Below are positions 43,148 to 50,825 of a stretch of DNA of 64,000 nt, piece by piece. Both the position numbers and the translations under genes were made by a program. This DNA comes from Clostridia bacterium (lineage in GTDB: Bacteria; Bacillota; Clostridia; Christensenellales; Pumilibacteraceae). Numbering within the stretch: the first letter of the stretch is position 1; each line of letters begins with the position of its first letter. Where the stretch lies: contig JAAWDP010000021.1 in NCBI GenBank assembly GCA_022793815.1, forward strand, positions 1 through 64,000. Direction: 5' to 3'. The notes under the pieces were generated by a model that was given only the letters and a program-made list of their open reading frames with translations, searched no databases and had not been told where the DNA came from.

Positions 43148-43194
43148 CATATACCTCCTATAATGTATTGATATTATTTGTAATCTTACAGATA

Positions 43195-43222
43195 ATTATA
43201 ACACATACGGAAGCAACAACAA
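43195..43222 (-). promoter_or_regulatory. Promoter of the small membrane-protein gene
   Basis: A -35 TTGTTG (43217-43222), a 16-nt spacer and an extended -10 TGT-TATAAT (43195-43200), directly after the iscU stop at 43233. Confidence 0.6.
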
Positions 43223-43232
43223 AAAAAATTAT

Positions 43233-43613
43233 TTATTTTTTCTTTTCATAGTTTTCCAGATAATCATGAATCGCGGCTTTTATCGCCTCTTCCGCAAGAA
43301 CGGAACAATGTAATTTTTGCGCGGGAAGTCCGCCAAGAGATTCTACGACTTGACTGTTTGTGATTTTCAGCGCTTCGTCGATTGTCTTGCCTTTAATCAT
43401 TTGCGTAGCCGCAGACGATGTCGCGATAGCCGCAGCACATCCGAACGTCTGAAATCCGACGTCTTGAATAACGCGGTTTTCGTCAATCTTCATGAATATT
43501 TTCATTATATCGCCGCATGTCGCATTGCCCACCGTTCCTACGCCGTTTGCGTCCGCAATTTCTCCGACGTTTTTTGGGTTGGAGAACTCCTCCATTACTC
43601 TCTCGTTATACAT
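43233..43613 (-). CDS. iscU: Fe-S cluster scaffold protein IscU/NifU-like
   Basis: Scaffold on which IscS builds Fe-S clusters. The 126 residues have the start YNERVMEEFSNPKNVGE and the three conserved Cys in NATCGD, FGCAAAIATSS and LHCSVLAEEA. Lys/Leu pairs around LPAQKLHC are typical. AAGGAG lies 9 nt before the ATG. It overlaps the iscS end by 8 nt. Confidence 0.96.
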   Translation of the reverse strand: MYNERVMEEFSNPKNVGEIADANGVGTVGNATCGDIMKIFMKIDENRVIQDVGFQTFGCAAAIATSSAATQMIKGKTIDEALKITNSQVVESLGGLPAQKLHCSVLAEEAIKAAIHDYLENYEKKK

Positions 43614-44790
43614 AGTGCTTATCTCCTTTAAATTCGCTGAACAGCGGCGATATACTTCTTAAATTTTCCACCGCTTTAACTACATTTTCGATTACATAGT
43701 CTATATCTTCTTTGGTTGTATACTTGCCGAAAGAAAACCTAATCGAACCGTGCGCTTTTTCTACGGGCAGACCTGTTGCCAAAAGCACGTGTGACGGGTC
43801 TAACGAACCGGAAGAACACGCAGAACCGGAAGAACAGGCAATACCGACCATATCCAATCGCAGAAGCAATGACTCACCTTCGATAAATTCAAATGCAAAA
43901 TTCGCATTTTGCGGCACTCTATGCACCCTGTCTCCGTTATAAATCGCGTAAGGTACTTTCTTTTCGATTTCTTCGACAAAATAATCGCGCAATTTACCGA
44001 TACGTACGGAATTTTCTTCAAGATTATCCAATGCAAGTTCCAAAGCGGCAGCCATTCCTACCACGGCAGGAACATTAGTCGTTCCGCCGCGCATCGAGCG
44101 TTCCTGATGTCCGCCCGTTATAATCTTGCTCGGCTTTATTCCGCTTTTGATGAACAGCGCTCCGATACCTTTCGGTCCGTAGAATTTATGTGCCGAAAAA
44201 GTCAACATATCGACATTCCAGCCGCGTATGTCTATCGGAATCGCACCTACTGCCTGTACGGCGTCTGTGTGAAAATAAGCGCCGTGCTTATGCGCGATTT
44301 CGGCAAGTTCCTTTATGGGCTGCACCGTTCCTATTTCATTATTCGCCGTCATAACAGATACCAAAACAGTATCGTCGGTTATAACTTTCTCCAAAAATTC
44401 GGGAAGCACTCGTCCACCGCCGTCAACAGGAAGAAAAACTACGTCGAATCCGTCAGACTCCAATTGTTTTGCCGACGCAATCATAGCGGCATGCTCGACA
44501 GAACTGACTATTATTCTTCTGCCTTTATTGCGATATGCCGATGCCACCCCTTTCAGCGCCCAATTATCGCCTTCCGTACCTCCGGAAGTAAAATATATTT
44601 CCGTAGGTTTCACATCCAAAAGCGCGGCTATTTTTCGCCTTGACGTATCGACGGCAGTAGCGCCTTCTCGACCGAAACAATGCAAACTGTTTGCATTTCC
44701 GAACATTTCTGTATAATAGGGTTTCATTGCTTCGAATACTCTCTCGTCTACGGGAGTAGTTGCCGAATAGTCCAAATATACTCTTCTCAT
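43606..44790 (-). CDS. iscS: Cysteine desulfurase IscS/NifS
   Basis: PLP enzyme that supplies sulfur for Fe-S clusters and thionucleosides. The 394 residues contain LDYSATTPVDERV, FTSGGTEGDNWA, the PLP lysine in TFSAHKFYGPKGIGAL, and the mobile Cys loop GSACSSGSLDPSHVL with a preceding ACSSG copy, so two candidate Cys lie five residues apart. It follows iscR by 6 nt. In this lineage mnmA, which often follows iscU, is absent here. Confidence 0.96.
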   Translation of the reverse strand: MRRVYLDYSATTPVDERVFEAMKPYYTEMFGNANSLHCFGREGATAVDTSRRKIAALLDVKPTEIYFTSGGTEGDNWALKGVASAYRNKGRRIIVSSVEHAAMIASAKQLESDGFDVVFLPVDGGGRVLPEFLEKVITDDTVLVSVMTANNEIGTVQPIKELAEIAHKHGAYFHTDAVQAVGAIPIDIRGWNVDMLTFSAHKFYGPKGIGALFIKSGIKPSKIITGGHQERSMRGGTTNVPAVVGMAAALELALDNLEENSVRIGKLRDYFVEEIEKKVPYAIYNGDRVHRVPQNANFAFEFIEGESLLLRLDMVGIACSSGSACSSGSLDPSHVLLATGLPVEKAHGSIRFSFGKYTTKEDIDYVIENVVKAVENLRSISPLFSEFKGDKHYV

Positions 44791-44796
44791 AATGTT

Positions 44797-45189
44797 CTAA
44801 ACACACCTATAATCATCTATCATGTCTTGCAACGTGGTTTTTGTCAAAACTTCGTTGATACTTTGAGCCAATCTTCTGAAAATTCTTTTGTTGGGACAAT
44901 ATTCGTCCGAACATTTCGAATCGCAATCATATTTGAAATTGTCGTCCAGTGCATCCAAAATCTCGCATACGGTTATGTCCGTTGCGGGTTTTGCAAGGAA
45001 ATACCCTCCGTTCAACCCTCTCATACTGTCGACAACCCCGAATTTTTTTAACTTTATCATGAGCTGTTCAAGATATTTAAAACTCAATTCGGACTGCTCG
45101 CTCAGTTTGGTCAGCGATACAATGCCGCCCGAAACACCGAGCAAAAAACAAACTCTCAAACCGTATCTTGCTTTTGTGGACAACTTCAT
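44797..45189 (-). CDS. iscR: Rrf2-family regulator, IscR-like
   Basis: A 130-residue winged-helix regulator that probably senses Fe-S status and controls this operon. The start KLSTKARYGLRVCFLLG, LSFKYLEQLMIKLKK and VDSMRGLNGGYFLAKPA are classic Rrf2. The cluster-binding region has Cys in YDCDSKCSDEYC, close to the three-Cys pattern of cluster-binding members. First of iscR-iscS-iscU with a perfect promoter upstream. Confidence 0.93.
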   Translation of the reverse strand: MKLSTKARYGLRVCFLLGVSGGIVSLTKLSEQSELSFKYLEQLMIKLKKFGVVDSMRGLNGGYFLAKPATDITVCEILDALDDNFKYDCDSKCSDEYCPNKRIFRRLAQSINEVLTKTTLQDMIDDYRCV

Positions 45190-45211
45190 GCATCTACCTC
45201 GATTCTTGCTT

Positions 45212-45240
45212 ATTATACATTAAGTATTCGTCAATGTCAA
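45212..45240 (-). promoter_or_regulatory. Consensus sigma-A promoter of iscRSU
   Basis: A perfect -35 TTGACA (45235-45240), a 17-nt spacer and a perfect -10 TATAAT (45212-45217). So strong a promoter usually needs repression, consistent with control by the IscR-like product. CTTA/TAAG half-sites flank the -10 box but I cannot call an operator. Confidence 0.85.
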
Positions 45241-45242
45241 GC

Positions 45243-45273
45243 AAAATACCCTATCAAAACGATAGGGTATTTT
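45243..45273 (-). terminator. Intrinsic terminator of hslV-to-glyA
   Basis: A 13-bp perfect stem AAAATACCCTATC/GATAGGGTATTTT with a 5-nt loop, 22 nt past the glyA stop. Its T-run ends 2-3 nt before the iscRSU -35 box. Confidence 0.93.
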
Positions 45274-45295
45274 TAAAGTTGTATATCGATGTTCT

Positions 45296-46549
45296 TTATT
45301 TACTGCACAAATCGCTGTACAAAGGAAACTTCTCGCAAAGGTCGGCGACCTTTTTGCCGACTCTGTCCAGTGCTTCGTTTTTGTTTTGAACAACATCGGC
45401 AATCAATTCTCCGATTATTTTCATTTCGGATTCTTTCATTCCCCTGGTCGTTACGGCAGGAGTTCCTACTCTGATTCCGCTTGTAATAAACGGCGACTGA
45501 GGGTCATTCGGAATGGCATTTTTGTTTACCGTGATATGACATTCGTCAAGCAGGTGTTCCAATTCCTTGCCCGTAATGCCGGCATTAGTCAATTTTACCA
45601 GCATAAGATGATTGTCCGTTCCTCCCGAAACAAGTTCGAGTCCCTTCGACACCAAGGTATCGGCAAGCACTTTGGCATTTTTAACAACTTGCTTCTGATA
45701 ATTCTTGAATTCGCTTGTGCCGGCTTCCTTGAAAGCAACGGCTTTGCCTGCAATTACATGCATAAGCGGTCCGCCCTGACTTCCGGGAAAAATTGCTTTG
45801 TCTATCTTTTTTGCAAGCTCTTCCCTGCACATAATCATGCCGCCTCTCGGTCCGCGAAGAGTCTTATGCGTCGTCGTCGTGACCACATCGGCATACGGTA
45901 TCGGACTCGGATGTTCTCCCGCGATAACCAATCCAGCAATATGCGCAATATCTACCATAAGATACGCTCCGACTTTGTCGGCAATCTCTCTGAATCTTTT
46001 AAAATCGATTATCCTCGAATATGCGCTGGCACCCGCCAAGATAAGTTTCGGCTTATGCTGCAAAGCCAATCGCTCGACTTCGTCATAATCAATCATTTCC
46101 GTAACGTCGCTGAGTCCGTAAGGAACTATATTGTAATTCAGACCGGAATAGTTCACCGGACTTCCGTGAGAAAGGTGTCCGCCGTGTGCAAGACTCATAC
46201 TCAAAACAGTATCGCCTATATCGAGCAATGCCAAAAATGTCGCCAAATTGGCGTTTGCGCCGCTGTGAGGTTGAACATTCGCATGTTCGCAACCGAAAAG
46301 CTTTTTTGCCCGTTCTATTGCCAGTGTTTCGACTTCGTCCACATATTGACAGCCGCCGTAATAACGCTTCCCGCTGTACCCTTCCGCATACTTATTTGTC
46401 AGATGCGAACCGACCGCAGCCATAACGGCGGGACTCACAAAATTTTCGCTGGCAATCAATTCGATATTGCCTTGCTGACGGGCAAGCTCGCGCCCCATGC
46501 TCGCTGCAACTTCTTTGTCCGTTTCTGATATCAATTTCAAATCAATCAT
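45296..46549 (-). CDS. glyA: Serine hydroxymethyltransferase
   Basis: PLP enzyme turning serine and THF into glycine and methylene-THF. The 417 residues include [37 protein letters not shown], and the PLP lysine in [23 protein letters not shown] precedes the ATG. It overlaps the rseC-like gene by 4 nt and ends the operon before a strong terminator. Works with FolD (this window) in one-carbon supply. Confidence 0.98.
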   Translation of the reverse strand: MIDLKLISETDKEVAASMGRELARQQGNIELIASENFVSPAVMAAVGSHLTNKYAEGYSGKRYYGGCQYVDEVETLAIERAKKLFGCEHANVQPHSGANANLATFLALLDIGDTVLSMSLAHGGHLSHGSPVNYSGLNYNIVPYGLSDVTEMIDYDEVERLALQHKPKLILAGASAYSRIIDFKRFREIADKVGAYLMVDIAHIAGLVIAGEHPSPIPYADVVTTTTHKTLRGPRGGMIMCREELAKKIDKAIFPGSQGGPLMHVIAGKAVAFKEAGTSEFKNYQKQVVKNAKVLADTLVSKGLELVSGGTDNHLMLVKLTNAGITGKELEHLLDECHITVNKNAIPNDPQSPFITSGIRVGTPAVTTRGMKESEMKIIGELIADVVQNKNEALDRVGKKVADLCEKFPLYSDLCSK

Positions 46550-46971
46550 TGGTTTTCTCCTATATTGTTTTCTTTTATTACTTTTTTAACGGTCGGAATA
46601 CGCTTGGAATTTTTTTTGACCAACTTGTCGCATAGTATTACCGTAATCAATCCCACTGCAAGAGCAATTACAATCGACGGTATCTGCACATACCATTTAC
46701 AATTCGCAGTCGCAAGAACCGCGATAAGTAACAGTATCAATGGAATCGCAAACAAAATCAACGATGAGCCGCATAACGGTTTTTCCGGCATTTCCACAAC
46801 GACTCTGTCACCGGGAGCACACTCTATACTGCATTTGGCAGAAACACGTATGGCGTTTTTTTTATTAAACGCGCAAAGCTTACAGTTTCCGCACTCCGGC
46901 TTTTTTACCAATTCGATAAGCACAAAACCTTTTTCGGCTTTAATAACGTTGCACTCCTCGGTTACGCGCAT
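46546..46971 (-). CDS. RseC/MucC-family membrane protein
   Basis: A 141-residue protein of the SoxR-reducing/RseC family. The N-terminal part (about 1-70) is soluble with a CGNCKLC cluster plus further Cys (AKCSIEC), like a redox or Fe-S site. Two membrane helices follow (about 70-92 and 97-117), then a basic tail. In Clostridia such proteins often accompany Rnf or redox genes; here it lies between tcdA and glyA. The ATG at 46971 gives the family-like start [10 protein letters not shown]; a longer reading frame would run back into tcdA. Only a weak GGAT site precedes it. Confidence 0.8.
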   Translation of the reverse strand: MRVTEECNVIKAEKGFVLIELVKKPECGNCKLCAFNKKNAIRVSAKCSIECAPGDRVVVEMPEKPLCGSSLILFAIPLILLLIAVLATANCKWYVQIPSIVIALAVGLITVILCDKLVKKNSKRIPTVKKVIKENNIGENQ

Positions 46972-47642
46972 GATAATAAATCCTTTAAAACCTCTTGTGC
47001 CAATACACATGCCATAGCGGCAGGCGCATACGAAATACTTGCCACGGGAATAGCACTCACTTCAGGAAGAGTCCGAGCACAAACGGTCTTATGTGCGACT
47101 ATGCCCTTTTTACGCAATTTGCTCCTAATCGCTTTTGCCAGCGGGTCATGTGAAGTCGCATATATATCCTTAACCGCAAAATCCGCAATCAAACGGTTGC
47201 CTGCTCCGAGTGCCGAAATACACGGAATGTTAAGTTTTTCGCATGCGCATATCAATTCGATTTTATCCTTAACGCTGTCTATCGCATCAATGCAATAATC
47301 GAATCGGTCGGCGGATAATATCTGTTCCGCATTCTCCGCAGTTACGGCACAATTTAATGCGACCGCATTCACCGCCCGATTGATATCCCGCGCCCGCGCT
47401 TGAAGTAAATCGGCTTTTGATTGTCCCAATGCGGAACGAAGCCCTATGATTTGACGGTTGAGATTTGTTATTTCCACGGAATCGTAATCTACGAATGTAA
47501 ACGACCCTATTCCGCTGCGAACAAGAAACTCGGCAGCATAACCGCCGACACCGCCGCAACCGACAATTATTACCTTACTGTTTTTCAGCTTCGTTTGTCC
47601 CGAATTTCCTATTAAAGCCTCGCTGCGGGAAAACTCATTCAT
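46962..47642 (-). CDS. tcdA: tRNA threonylcarbamoyladenosine dehydratase TcdA
   Basis: E1-like enzyme that cyclises the t6A base at tRNA position 37. The 226 residues have the adenylation motif VGCGGVGGYAAEFLVRSG, VDYDSVEITNLNRQ, CIDAIDSVKDK and a C-terminal SYAPAAMACVLAQEV helix. Among ThiF-fold proteins the length and the position after hisS favour TcdA over MoeB or ThiF. ATG at 47642 has AAAGG 8 nt upstream; a TTG two codons upstream is less likely. No downstream aspS-hisS split is seen: aspS, usually between hisS and tcdA, is absent. Confidence 0.9.
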   Translation of the reverse strand: MNEFSRSEALIGNSGQTKLKNSKVIIVGCGGVGGYAAEFLVRSGIGSFTFVDYDSVEITNLNRQIIGLRSALGQSKADLLQARARDINRAVNAVALNCAVTAENAEQILSADRFDYCIDAIDSVKDKIELICACEKLNIPCISALGAGNRLIADFAVKDIYATSHDPLAKAIRSKLRKKGIVAHKTVCARTLPEVSAIPVASISYAPAAMACVLAQEVLKDLLSCA

Positions 47643-48898
47643 AAACAAAGCCTTTTTAAACTATCCGACAAACCATCCGCATTCGTTTCGAAAATTTTTC
47701 CGTCCGCAAGACGCTTAACGGCATATTGTTTATTCGCAATTTCATTTTCGCCTATCACCAATGCATATTTTGCACTTATTTTGTCCGCGTATTTAAATTG
47801 CGCTTTTAAACTGCGACCCGTAAAATCCATGTCCGCACTTATGCCGTTATTGCGCAAATCCGAAACAATCTTCATGCAATCTTTGACAAAAGCGGGATTT
47901 TGACTCATGACAAACACGTCTACACCGGCGCTGTTATCAAAAGGAAGATGCAAGTTTTCCATAAGCAACAGAAGCCGTTCCAAGCCGAGTCCGAATCCGA
48001 CGCAGGGAGTGGACTTTCCTCCCACCGATTCCACCAGTCCGTCATAGCGGCCTCCGCCGCAAACAGTACCTTGCGCACCCAATGCCGTAGTTACGAATTC
48101 AAATACGGTTTTATTGTAATAATCCAGTCCGCGAACAATATCGGGGTCCATTTCATAAGGAATATTCGCAACATCGAGATAATCTCTCAACTGCCCCATG
48201 TGTGCCTTGCAATCATCGCAAATATAATCGATTATTCTCGGTGCCGATGCTACTACTTCTTTACAGCCGGGAACCTTACAGTCGATTATCCTCAACGGGT
48301 TTTTCTCGAAACGCTCTCTGCATGTAGAACAAAGCGAGCCGAGATTTTCCTCCAAGTATGTTTTCAATACTTTGTTATATTCTGCTCTGCATGTTTTGCA
48401 ACCTATACTGTTCAGCCGCAATTGCAATCCGTCTATTTTCAATGCAGTCAAAAACTCGTAAGCCAGCCGTATTACTTCGTAATCCATGGAAGCATCGGAT
48501 GCCCCGTAAACTTCCACGCCGAACTGGTGGTGTTCGCGGTATCGTCCCGCTTGCGGTTTCTCATATCGAAACACAGGCGTAAAATAGAACATTTTAAGCG
48601 GCAAGGAATTGGCTTCGAGAGTGTTTTCCACAAAACACCTCGCAACGCAAGCCGTTCCTTCCGGTTTCAGAGTCAGCGAACGCCCCGCTCTGTCTTCGAA
48701 AGTGTACATTTCTTTTGACACAACATCGGTTTCATCACCTATCGACCGTTTAAAAAGCTCGGTATGCTCAAAAGTCGGCGTGCGAATCTCTTTTACATTG
48801 AAAAATTTGCATATTTTCCGTGCGACATCCTCGACATACTGCCACTTATAACTGTCCTGCGGCAAAACATCTTTAAGACCTTTTGGTATCTGAATCAT
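47639..48898 (-). CDS. hisS: Histidyl-tRNA synthetase
   Basis: Class II synthetase. The 419 residues show PKGLKDVLPQDS, motif 2 FRYEKPQAGRYREHHQFGVE, the histidine motif GLDYYNKTVFEF, and motif 3 GFGLGLERLLLLME, with an anticodon-binding C-terminal domain. Starts with ATG after GGAGC. Between hslU and tcdA. Confidence 0.97.
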   Translation of the reverse strand: MIQIPKGLKDVLPQDSYKWQYVEDVARKICKFFNVKEIRTPTFEHTELFKRSIGDETDVVSKEMYTFEDRAGRSLTLKPEGTACVARCFVENTLEANSLPLKMFYFTPVFRYEKPQAGRYREHHQFGVEVYGASDASMDYEVIRLAYEFLTALKIDGLQLRLNSIGCKTCRAEYNKVLKTYLEENLGSLCSTCRERFEKNPLRIIDCKVPGCKEVVASAPRIIDYICDDCKAHMGQLRDYLDVANIPYEMDPDIVRGLDYYNKTVFEFVTTALGAQGTVCGGGRYDGLVESVGGKSTPCVGFGLGLERLLLLMENLHLPFDNSAGVDVFVMSQNPAFVKDCMKIVSDLRNNGISADMDFTGRSLKAQFKYADKISAKYALVIGENEIANKQYAVKRLADGKIFETNADGLSDSLKRLCL

Positions 48899-48909
48899 CC
48901 TATGCTCCG

Positions 48910-50220
48910 TTATAAAATGAACTTTCTCAAATCATGTTTTTTAATCTGCTTGCTTAAATGCTCTTTGACATAAGCCGCGTCTATTTTTACGTCTATCATC
49001 GGATGGTCGCCGCTTGCGTTAAAACTTACGTCTTCCAATAAACTTTCCATAATAGTATGCAAGCGTCTTGCACCTATATCCTCGGTGGTCTCATTCTCGG
49101 CAACCGCAACTTTCGACATTTCCTCTATGGCATCGGAAGTAAATTGCAAACTGATATTGTCCACTCCGAGAAGCGCCGCATACTGTTTTGTAATGGCATT
49201 GTCAGGAACGGTAAAAATGTTTACGAAATCTTCATACGTAAGCGAATTCAATTCCACCACAATGGGAAAACGCCCCTGCAATTCCGGTATCAAGTCGTTT
49301 ATCTTGCTTACGTGAAAAGCGCCCGATGCTATAAACAAAATATAGTCGGTCTTAACGGCGCCGTATTTTGTCATTACGGTACAACCCTCGACTATCGGCA
49401 AAATATCCCTTTGCACGCCTTCTCGGGAAACATCGGGACCTCCCGAATTACCCTTGCCCGCTATTTTATCTATCTCGTCGATAAAAATAATACCGTCTTG
49501 CTCGGCTCTCTTAACGCCTTCGCTGTTAATGGCATCCATATCTATCAGTTTTTCGCTCTCTTCGAGAATAAGCAATTTCAATGCTTCTTTGACACTCAAT
49601 TTGCGCTTCTTTTTTTTCTTGGGGAAAAAGCTGCCGAACATTTCGCCGATATTGATTTCCGCACCGCTGCCGGGTATAACTTCCAACGGCTTCGGCTCAT
49701 CGTTAAGTTCCAGCTCGACGGAATGATTATCAAGCTTTCCGCTGCGAAGCTCATCAAGAATGTTTTGTTTCAATATCTTGTCGGGCGTTTCCGTACTTTG
49801 CTTCTTTCTCGAAACGAAAATAGCGTCCGCTATCTTGTTTTCGGCATCCGCTCTCGCCTTTCCTTCGACTTCGGAAAGCTTTTCTTCTTTCACAAGACGC
49901 ACGGCAACTTCCGCCAAATCTCTTATCATGGATTCGACGTCGCGCCCTACATAACCCACTTCAGTGAACTTAGTCGCTTCGACTTTGATAAACGGAGCTT
50001 TTACGAGCTTCGCCAACCTTCTCGAAATTTCCGTTTTACCTACGCCCGTAGGTCCTTTCATAATAATATTCTTAGGCGTAATTTCATCCTTTAATTCTTC
50101 CGGTAACCGACTACGACGATAGCGGTTTCTCAGAGCGATTGCAACAGCTTTTTTGGCATCATGCTGTCCTATGATATACCTGTCGAGTTCCGCAACTATT
50201 TGCTTGGGTGACATTTCCAT
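48910..50220 (-). CDS. hslU: HslU (ClpY), ATPase of the HslVU protease
   Basis: Unfolds substrates for HslV. The 436 residues start [21 protein letters not shown], with Walker [16 protein letters not shown], an I-domain (about 110-235) including a Lys-rich KKKKKRK stretch, Walker [12 protein letters not shown], and the C-terminal docking end DLRKFIL that inserts into HslV. GAGGAGG precedes the ATG. Directly after hslV. Confidence 0.97.
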   Translation of the reverse strand: MEMSPKQIVAELDRYIIGQHDAKKAVAIALRNRYRRSRLPEELKDEITPKNIIMKGPTGVGKTEISRRLAKLVKAPFIKVEATKFTEVGYVGRDVESMIRDLAEVAVRLVKEEKLSEVEGKARADAENKIADAIFVSRKKQSTETPDKILKQNILDELRSGKLDNHSVELELNDEPKPLEVIPGSGAEINIGEMFGSFFPKKKKKRKLSVKEALKLLILEESEKLIDMDAINSEGVKRAEQDGIIFIDEIDKIAGKGNSGGPDVSREGVQRDILPIVEGCTVMTKYGAVKTDYILFIASGAFHVSKINDLIPELQGRFPIVVELNSLTYEDFVNIFTVPDNAITKQYAALLGVDNISLQFTSDAIEEMSKVAVAENETTEDIGARRLHTIMESLLEDVSFNASGDHPMIDVKIDAAYVKEHLSKQIKKHDLRKFIL

Positions 50221-50221
50221 A

Positions 50222-50755
50222 CTACACCTCCTCGACAGTCAGATTTCCGTTTGTGAAAACGCAAATTTCCGATGCTATTCTCATTGCTTCTTCTGCGATT
50301 TTGCGTGCCGACATTTTTGTGTTTGCCGCCAATGCTCTCGCCGCCGCCAATGCAAAATTACCGCCGCTGCCGATTGCGCATATTCCGTTTTCGGGCTCGA
50401 TTACATTACCGGTTCCGTCTACAATATACATTTCGTCGGCATCGGCAACTATCATCATCGCTTCCAGCTGGCGCAATGCTTTATCCCCGCGCCACAACAT
50501 TGCGAGCTCTACCGCGCTACGCATAAGATTTCCGCTGTACTTGTTCAACATTTCCTCAAACCTTTCGGACAAAGTAAATGCGTCCGCAACAGAACCGGCA
50601 AATCCGGTAATAACTTTCCCGTCGTAAATGCGTCTTACCTTTATCGCATTGCTTTTCATAACTATACTCTGCCCGCCGGTCACTTGTCCGTCGCCTGCTA
50701 TAACCGTTTGACCGCCGCGCTTCACGGCAACTATGGTTGTTCCTTTAAAATCCAT
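50222..50755 (-). CDS. hslV: HslV (ClpQ), peptidase of the HslVU protease
   Basis: Threonine peptidase forming two hexameric rings. The 177-residue form begins [15 protein letters not shown]: after a five-residue propeptide the N-terminal Thr would be the nucleophile. [17 protein letters not shown] and the [16 protein letters not shown] motif are intact. The ORF is open 19 codons upstream, but ATG 50755 has AGGAG 7 nt before it and follows the promoter. First of hslV-hslU-hisS-tcdA-rseC-like-glyA. Confidence 0.96.
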   Translation of the reverse strand: MDFKGTTIVAVKRGGQTVIAGDGQVTGGQSIVMKSNAIKVRRIYDGKVITGFAGSVADAFTLSERFEEMLNKYSGNLMRSAVELAMLWRGDKALRQLEAMMIVADADEMYIVDGTGNVIEPENGICAIGSGGNFALAAARALAANTKMSARKIAEEAMRIASEICVFTNGNLTVEEV

Positions 50756-50783
50756 ATAACTGCTCCTAACTGACTTACTGTAT

Positions 50784-50812
50784 ATTATACAACACCTTAC
50801 GAATAAAATCAA
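50784..50812 (-). promoter_or_regulatory. Sigma-A promoter of hslVU-hisS-glyA
   Basis: A -35 TTGATT (50807-50812), a 17-nt spacer and a perfect -10 TATAAT (50784-50789). Start predicted near 50777. It begins 14 nt after the topA stop. Confidence 0.75.
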
Positions 50813-50825
50813 TCTTTATTTAAGG

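Noticed and set aside
45386..46528. A 380-codon open frame on the plus strand
   Set aside because: It is antisense to glyA, has no ribosome site or recognisable domain, and its sequence is rich in Cys, Arg and aromatic residues as expected from reading a coding region backwards.
49057..50094. A 345-codon plus-strand open frame
   Set aside because: Opposite hslU; antisense shadow.
50812..50825. AAATAAA/TTTATT as a topA terminator
   Set aside because: Too weak and AT-only; it overlaps the hslV promoter and is more likely chance.
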